DNA from: an uncultured Collinsella sp.
Lineage (GTDB): Bacteria; Actinomycetota; Coriobacteriia; Coriobacteriales; Coriobacteriaceae
Direction of reading: 5' to 3'
NCBI GenBank assembly: GCA_900541685.1
Contig: UQKM01000019.1
Location: 1 to 40,351, forward strand
DNA: 40,351 nucleotides
Both the position numbers and the translations under genes were made by a program. A model generated the notes under the pieces. The model was not told where the DNA came from. It ran no database searches and worked only from the letters and a program-made list of their open reading frames with translations. Positions 36,506 through 40,351 of the stretch are shown in pieces. The number at the start of each line of letters is the position of its first letter. Position 1 is the stretch's first letter.

Positions 36506-36540
36506 GGGCGCCGACCATCGCGGTCGACGCCCTTTCTTGT
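36501..36540. terminator. Bidirectional terminator between typA and the bactofilin-like gene
   Basis: Stem AAAGGGCG-CGACC / GGTCG-CGCCCTTT with CCCTTTTTGG following on the minus strand, 23 nt past the typA stop, and TTTCTTGTT on the plus strand. Confidence 0.82.
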
Positions 36541-36562
36541 TAGTCGCTATAAAGCCCAGCGC

Positions 36563-38401
<1,839 letters not shown>

Positions 38402-38518
38402 GTAGTTCCCCTATCTTCTATCCATATACAAACGGCACGCGTATGCGACCCGCCCAGCAACACAACGCTCAGCGGGAATATTGAGCCTTTTACCGAAAAC
38501 TCGTTTATTTTAGCGATT

Positions 38519-38968
38519 TTAGATAAGAGGGGTTTCCTCACCTGCAGGTTCAGGGTCGCTCCACATAAAACCATCGCCGGCACCCATGCCCTCATACAGC
38601 ACGTATGCCGAAAAACCACTCTCGAGCGTGGTTTCGAAGAAGCTCACGAGCAGAGCATCGTGATAGCCGCCATCAATCTCAACGCAGCCGGTGTAGCCGA
38701 TGGCATAGCGGGCGATACGGCCCAGGCCCTCGTCCTTAAGACCCATCTTGTGCTCGGAGATAAAGTTGGTAGCCGCCTCGAGGCACGCCTCTTCGCCATC
38801 CTCATCGAGCGCCGCCAGATAACGGTTGGAAGCGGCATCCTCAATTGCCACGACCACGCCAGGGTTTTCACCGGCGGCCAGGTCGTCCAAGAACGCACCG
38901 ATCAGGTCACACACCATGGCGTCGAGCTCGGCGGAGACGTTACCGGCGTCCTGCATATCCTGTGCCAT
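38519..38968 (-). CDS. Conserved hypothetical protein
   Basis: A 149-residue acidic, soluble protein that I do not recognise. It has an N-terminal helical half (DAMVCDLIGAFLDDL) and a C-terminal half with alternating hydrophobic residues (GCVEIDGGYHDALLVSFFE, GFSAYVLYEGMG) that suggests an alpha-beta fold. No signal, membrane span or metal motif is seen. AAGG lies 7 nt before the ATG. It begins 30 nt after the small membrane protein gene, so the two and the DUF151 gene probably form one unit. Confidence 0.7.
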   Translation of the reverse strand: MAQDMQDAGNVSAELDAMVCDLIGAFLDDLAAGENPGVVVAIEDAASNRYLAALDEDGEEACLEAATNFISEHKMGLKDEGLGRIARYAIGYTGCVEIDGGYHDALLVSFFETTLESGFSAYVLYEGMGAGDGFMWSDPEPAGEETPLI

Positions 38969-38998
38969 CTTTAGACCTTCCCATCGAGTCTGGCGTCG

Positions 38999-39388
38999 TT
39001 ACAGTTCTTGCGCCTCGGCGGCGATCTTGGCGGCAGCGTCGCGGGCGCGCATCATATCCATCGCGCGCTTGTCGAGCACCTTGATCTGACTGGTCAGCAT
39101 TACCGCATCGACCACGCCCCAGATCACGAGGCCCGTAGAGATCGAAAACCCAAGCGCACCAACTGTACCACGAAGGCGCGAGCAGATTGCCGCGACAAGG
39201 GCGGAGATGACAACCATCTTGATAAACGAGCCGCGGCGTTCGCGAAGCGTGCGGGCCTGCGTCACATAGGCAATGCGAGCCGCCTCAGAAGCCTCCGAGC
39301 GCATCTGGGCCTCGAGGGCGATCGCAGCCGCCTCGGCCGACATACCGCCGGCCATCAGCGAACACTCCGCATCCTGGCCGCCCCGCAT
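38999..39388 (-). CDS. Small membrane protein of unknown function
   Basis: A 129-residue protein. The first 50 residues are Ala/Glu/Arg-rich and helical, then two membrane spans at about 56-70 and 77-98, and a charged helical tail. I do not recognise the family. The ATG at 39388 directly follows the DUF151 stop (TAAATG), which suggests coupling, but it lacks a ribosome site; an ATG at 39355 with GGAG 9 nt ahead is an alternative start giving 118 residues. Confidence 0.65.
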   Translation of the reverse strand: MRGGQDAECSLMAGGMSAEAAAIALEAQMRSEASEAARIAYVTQARTLRERRGSFIKMVVISALVAAICSRLRGTVGALGFSISTGLVIWGVVDAVMLTSQIKVLDKRAMDMMRARDAAAKIAAEAQEL

Positions 39389-39889
39389 TTAGAAATCATC
39401 GGGGGAGAGCGTATGGACGAACTCGTCGAACTTCTCGAACTCCTGCTCGTCGTCGACTTCCTCGGCGTGGGTAGAAACAGTGCCCAGGCGATTCATGATG
39501 TCGTCCTCCACAAACATGGGGGCATTGCTGCGCACGGCAAGAGCAATGGCATCACTGGGACGGGCGTCGATCTTGCACTCGTCACCATCGGCCAGTACGA
39601 CGATCGTCGCGTAGAACACCGGCGGCTCGGCGCGAACGATCTCGATGCGCTCGAGCTTGGCGCCCAGGGCGCCAACAGTATCGAGCAACAGGTCATGGGT
39701 AATCGGGCGCTCGGCTCGGCCGCTATCGATGCCACGGCTGATTGCCGCAGCCTCAAACGAACCAGTCTGAATGGAAAGGGAACGCAGCGGCGCGGGCGAG
39801 TCCGATTTGCTGCTGCGCTCACGAAGCACGATAAGCGATGGCACGGGACCGGCGGCCATGACGATGGTCTCTATGTCGACACGAACCAT
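39389..39889 (-). CDS. Bifunctional nuclease family protein (DUF151)
   Basis: A 166-residue protein with the BFN/DUF151 domain at about 5-135; the typical stretch ARPSDAIALAVRS, preceded by the helix with RPITHDLLLD, is clear. Relatives are reported to have RNase and DNase activity, and the bacterial role is uncertain. An acidic tail (EEVDDEQEFEKFDEF) follows. GGAGG lies 6 nt before the ATG at 39889; a longer frame to 39919 has no ribosome site. It is the first gene of a three-gene unit. Confidence 0.92.
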   Translation of the reverse strand: MVRVDIETIVMAAGPVPSLIVLRERSSKSDSPAPLRSLSIQTGSFEAAAISRGIDSGRAERPITHDLLLDTVGALGAKLERIEIVRAEPPVFYATIVVLADGDECKIDARPSDAIALAVRSNAPMFVEDDIMNRLGTVSTHAEEVDDEQEFEKFDEFVHTLSPDDF

Positions 39890-39945
39890 GGAACACCTCC
39901 GGTACGTAGCGGTTAACACGCGGCAGCCCGCCGCATTGAATAGCT

Positions 39946-39975
39946 ATACTACCCAATCTTTCGCACAGCACACAA
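39946..39975 (-). promoter_or_regulatory. Candidate promoter for the DUF151 unit
   Basis: TTGTGT, 18-nt spacer, TAGTAT on the minus strand, about 57 nt before the ATG. Confidence 0.5.
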
Positions 39976-39998
39976 AACCAAAATGAGATTTATCGCAG

Positions 39999-40036
39999 AC
40001 AAGAAAAGAGCCCCGAGGCAACGCCCCAGGGCTCTT
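39999..40036 (-). terminator. Terminator of the tRNA Ile-Ala-Ile cluster
   Basis: Stem AAGAGCCC/GGGCTCTT followed by TTTCTTGTC on the minus strand, 11 nt past the last tRNA. Confidence 0.8.
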
Positions 40037-40047
40037 CACAGTTTTGA

Positions 40048-40124
40048 TGGTGGACCTGACAAGATTCGAACTTGTGACCTCCCGGTTATCAGCCGGACGC
40101 TCTAACCAACTGAGCTACAGGTCC
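40048..40124 (-). tRNA. tRNA-Ile (GAT)
   Basis: A 77-nt tRNA with encoded CCA. Acceptor GGACCTG with CAGGTCC, anticodon loop CTGATAA gives GAT, T loop GTTCGAATC. Same sequence as the tRNA at 40272-40348. Confidence 0.96.
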
Positions 40125-40128
40125 ATCA

Positions 40129-40204
40129 TGGTGGAGGTTAGGGGGATCGAACCCCTGACCTCAGGCTTGCAAAGCCCGCGCTCTCCCAGCTGAGCTAAAC
40201 CCCC
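40129..40204 (-). tRNA. tRNA-Ala (TGC)
   Basis: A 76-nt tRNA with encoded CCA. Anticodon loop TTTGCAA gives TGC; the D loop GAGC and T loop GTTCGATCC are normal. It is only 4 nt from the downstream tRNA-Ile. Confidence 0.96.
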
Positions 40205-40215
40205 ACGGAGACAGT

Positions 40216-40260
40216 AATAAACACCCCAGCGGCGACTCGGCTCTCGCTGGGGTGTTTATT
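40216..40260 (-). terminator. Terminator-like hairpin between tRNA-Ile and tRNA-Ala
   Basis: A perfect 16-bp stem AATAAACACCCCAGCG with its complement and a 13-nt loop. The T-rich part lies inside the stem (GTTTATT). No promoter fits in the 11 nt before tRNA-Ala, so it is either leaky or an RNA-processing structure. Confidence 0.6.
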
Positions 40261-40271
40261 GCGAAAGAAAG

Positions 40272-40348
40272 TGGTGGACCTGACAAGATTCGAACTTGTG
40301 ACCTCCCGGTTATCAGCCGGACGCTCTAACCAACTGAGCTACAGGTCC
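40272..40348 (-). tRNA. tRNA-Ile (GAT), second copy
   Basis: Same sequence as 40048-40124, including encoded CCA. Its promoter must lie beyond the right edge of the window. Confidence 0.96.
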
Positions 40349-40351
40349 ATC

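Overview
The window looks like a chromosomal piece of a high-GC, Gram-positive gut actinobacterium of the class Coriobacteriia, most likely Collinsella or a close relative. This is inference from high GC, strong AGGAGG-type ribosome sites, encoded CCA ends on tRNAs, the housekeeping gene order, a sortase with an IPDTG-anchored glycosidase, and protein sequences that resemble Collinsella proteins as I remember them; no search was run. Most of the window is minus strand and most of it is core metabolism.

Layout. 1-2.5 kb: a YqeY-like protein behind a membrane-anchored parvulin foldase, and a lone PTS IIA protein. 2.6-6.3 kb: purF-purM-purN, with a TATAAT box before purF. 6.5-7.75 kb: a plus-strand membrane protein of the CmpB/putative ABC permease family. 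7.8-9.8 kb: purE, class B sortase and a MoaE-like protein, a probable operon ending in a shared terminator. 10-16.4 kb: a 2137-residue secreted, wall-anchored GH31 glycosidase with carbohydrate-binding modules, behind a G9 tract and a repeat-rich 0.9 kb intergenic region. 17.3-22.1 kb: carAB, with an excellent PyrR-type RNA hairpin against the carA ribosome site. 22.3-25 kb: an ABC exporter and a membrane protein of unknown role. 25.1-25.3 kb: a structured repeat. 25.3-32.2 kb: rpsF-ssb-rpsR-rplI, then dnaB, purA, purD and a Nudix hydrolase. 32.6-34.4 kb: two tRNA-Ser genes, then an accessory island with an inverted tRNA fragment, three back-to-back hairpins, and a PD-(D/E)XK-like nuclease gene enclosed by two inverted copies of a 65-bp palindrome. 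34.5-36.4 kb: a TRIC/UPF0126 channel and a bactofilin-like membrane protein. 36.5-40.35 kb: typA, two small unknown proteins, a DUF151 nuclease, and a tRNA Ile-Ala-Ile cluster.

The metabolic genes cover de novo purine synthesis (purF, D, N, M, E, A) and the entry to pyrimidine and arginine synthesis (carAB). They sit in several separate transcription units, so they are probably regulated separately; only carAB shows a recognisable control element. The sortase and the LPXTG-like glycosidase are two genes apart, which suggests but does not prove an enzyme-substrate pair.

The most unusual content is non-coding. At least four different palindromic repeat families occur in 40 kb: the 65-bp palindrome around the nuclease gene, a 46-nt hairpin before the GH31 gene with compensatory changes, a GTTACGCGG hairpin behind two genes, and GGGGACAGG boxes at three places. 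Two of them occur as inverted pairs that bracket a 0.55-1.1 kb segment. That recurring architecture is the best candidate here for an undescribed mobile or regulatory system.
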